Assembly (NCBI GenBank): GCA_002788555.1
Contig: PFRL01000007.1
Coordinates: forward strand, 1 to 6,308
DNA length: 6,308 bases
Direction: 5' to 3'
Source: Parcubacteria group bacterium CG_4_9_14_0_2_um_filter_35_11
Lineage (GTDB): Bacteria > Patescibacteriota > Minisyncoccia > Minisyncoccales > GCA-002788555
Position 1 is the stretch's first letter, and every line of letters starts with the position of its first letter. The notes below the pieces were generated by a model. That model was not told the DNA's origin. It did not search any database and saw only the letters and a list, made by a program, of their open reading frames with translations. A program made the position numbers and the translations under genes. Below are positions 5,217 through 6,308 of this stretch, piece by piece.

Positions 5217-5912
5217 TTATTTATTAATTAAATCAATTATGTATTTAGCAGGCCCACAAATTCCCATATTTGCAGGGATATCCAATATTTTTCCTTCTGG
5301 TGAAGAAATTTTTGCAGATATCCTACCGCTTGCTATTCCTATAACTTTTCCCGTATCTTTTAAAAATACCGGAGAACCACTTGAACCATTATTAATATGG
5401 GTATCTATCATAAAAAAGTGCAAAGAACCATCTATTCCTCGTCTTTTAACAGAACTAATAATACAATGGTTTGTGTTCATTGTAATTCCAAATCGCATGC
5501 CTAATAATTCCGTAGCTAAAGGATATCCAATAAAAACGACTTCGTCTCCTTCTTTAACCGATTCGGATTTACCGAATCCTTCGATTGTTTCAAAATTATT
5601 CTTATCAGAAATTATCTGCATCAAAGCTAAATCGTTCTCCTTGTCTATCTTCAACAATTTCACTTTATATCTATCATAATGAGTTATTCCTTTTTCATCG
5701 ATTTTCCCGGGTACTGAAACTTCTAAATAAGGAAGATCATTTTGAGGAATTTGTTTATATACATGTCCGCAAGTTATAAATTTACCATCACGAGAAATTA
5801 TAAAACCAGTCCCTCTGATACTTACTTTGCCCTGGTTATTTTCTCCGGGGACATAAAGGGCTACTAAAATAACTGAATTTTTATTTTTTTTGATTATTTC
5901 AGATATTTTCAT
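5217..5912 (-). CDS. Trypsin-like (HtrA/S1-fold) serine protease without signal peptide or PDZ domain
   Basis: This 231-residue protein has the chymotrypsin-fold catalytic residues in order. Histidine 50 is in FITCGHV, aspartate 94 is in KENDLALMQI, and serine 178 is in NNGSSGSPVF, which corresponds to the usual GNSGGP. Other family signs are GTGFIISRDGKF (34-45), VVFIGYPLA (125-133) and GKVIGIASG (188-196). The length fits a single protease domain: no PDZ domain follows, unlike DegP or HtrA. The N-terminus MKISEIIKKNKNSVILVALY lacks a convincing signal peptide or anchor, so the enzyme is probably cytosolic. It sits between grpE and dnaK, where it might degrade damaged proteins that the chaperones release; that role is inference. 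The start at 5912 is supported by GAGGAC 8 nt upstream. The family assignment is strong; the substrate is unknown. Confidence 0.93.
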   Translation of the reverse strand: MKISEIIKKNKNSVILVALYVPGENNQGKVSIRGTGFIISRDGKFITCGHVYKQIPQNDLPYLEVSVPGKIDEKGITHYDRYKVKLLKIDKENDLALMQIISDKNNFETIEGFGKSESVKEGDEVVFIGYPLATELLGMRFGITMNTNHCIISSVKRRGIDGSLHFFMIDTHINNGSSGSPVFLKDTGKVIGIASGRISAKISSPEGKILDIPANMGICGPAKYIIDLINK

Positions 5913-5920
5913 AGTCTTTA

Positions 5921-5926
5921 GTCCTC
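5921..5926 (-). promoter_or_regulatory. Shine-Dalgarno site of the serine protease gene
   Basis: The minus strand reads GAGGAC ending 8 nt before the ATG at 5912. It is the clearest ribosome-binding sequence in the window; dnaK, the membrane-protein gene and dnaJ have nothing comparable. Confidence 0.6.
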
Positions 5927-6041
5927 AATTTTTCAATTTCATTAAACAATTTTCTTTTAAAATTTATCATAAATTTCTTAAAACCTCTTTCTTCTATTCT
6001 CTCTACCTGATTTTTACGAAGCAGCCAAATAGATCTTATAC

Positions 6042-6308
6042 CTACATTGATGACATTGAATTATTGTTCTCAGTTTTTTTACCTATTTTTACTTTGGCGA
6101 ATCTTAAAACTTCTCCTTCGAGTAAATATCCTTTTTGAACTACTTCCATAATTTGACCATCCTCTCCCGCTACTGTTTCTACCACTTCATGGAAGGCTGG
6201 GTTAAATTTCCTTTTTGTGTCTATTTCTTTAACCCTCTCTTTTTCTAAAAGATTCTTTATCTGGTTTTTTATTCCCAAGATTCCCTTAATCCATTGACTT
6301 AAATTTTC
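6042..6308 (-). CDS. grpE: Nucleotide exchange factor GrpE, C-terminal part (N-terminus beyond the right edge)
   Basis: GrpE releases ADP from DnaK and so resets the chaperone cycle. The frame is open from base 6308, giving 88 visible residues; the N-terminal coiled coil lies outside the window. The first visible part, ENLSQWIKGILGIKNQIKNL, matches the end of the helical region. It is followed by the C-terminal beta domain that contacts DnaK: KFNPAFHEVVETV, then EVVQKGYLLEGEVLRFAKVKIG, which closely resembles the family's HEAV...QKGY.L..R.lRpA.V.V pattern. A TTG at 6278 is not a real start, because the frame and the homology continue upstream. After the normal end at VKIGKK the protein carries a short polar tail, TENNNSMSSM, ending in TAG at 6044-6042. 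The gene is upstream of the protease and dnaK on the same strand, with 129 bp before the protease. Confidence 0.93.
   Translation of the reverse strand, partial: ENLSQWIKGILGIKNQIKNLLEKERVKEIDTKRKFNPAFHEVVETVAGEDGQIMEVVQKGYLLEGEVLRFAKVKIGKKTENNNSMSSM

Noticed and set aside
6080..6100. A-rich slippery run near the end of grpE as a programmed frameshift
   Set aside because: The codon phase does not match a slippery heptamer, and the -1 frame soon meets stop codons.

Overview
The window looks like a piece of a small, AT-rich bacterial genome, most likely a Candidate Phyla Radiation (Patescibacteria) member. This lineage call is inference. It rests on low GC, a short-form DnaK without the roughly 24-residue insertion of proteobacterial DnaK, membrane proteins I cannot assign to a family set among the chaperone genes, tRNA genes with no encoded CCA, and degenerate short repeats filling the intergenic gaps. 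Every gene I can support lies on the minus strand, so the transcription order runs from right to left.

From right to left, positions 6308-1064 form a heat-shock chaperone cluster: the C-terminal part of grpE (cut by the right edge), a cytosolic-looking trypsin-fold serine protease, dnaK, a polytopic membrane protein of unknown function, and dnaJ. DnaK is the ATP-driven Hsp70, DnaJ delivers substrates and stimulates its ATPase, and GrpE exchanges its nucleotide. The protease and membrane protein sit between these three genes, which suggests a link to protein quality control but does not prove one. A 12-bp hairpin separates dnaK from the membrane gene. No CIRCE operator is visible.

Positions 1060-485 hold the most unusual part. 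Next to dnaJ is a 90-bp block of 8-bp repeats that reverses orientation in the middle. Beyond it is an intact tRNA-Ser(GCU) at 742-655. Around that gene lie three pieces of a second tRNA-Ser(GCU)-like gene (962-938, 815-806, 591-539). Joined together they give an 88-nt cloverleaf of exactly the same length as the intact copy. The two interruptions are built from hairpins sharing ends of the form TYCCGA...TCGAGRA, with stems that differ in sequence but stay paired. The intact tRNA sits exactly in the middle of the larger interruption, with 63 nt on each side. This is either a tRNA gene broken by a palindromic element family or an unusual interrupted tRNA.

Positions 539-457 carry a 26-bp perfect palindrome between two copies of the last 12 bases of that tRNA. 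Positions 456-1 encode the N-terminal 152 residues of another membrane protein that runs off the left edge.
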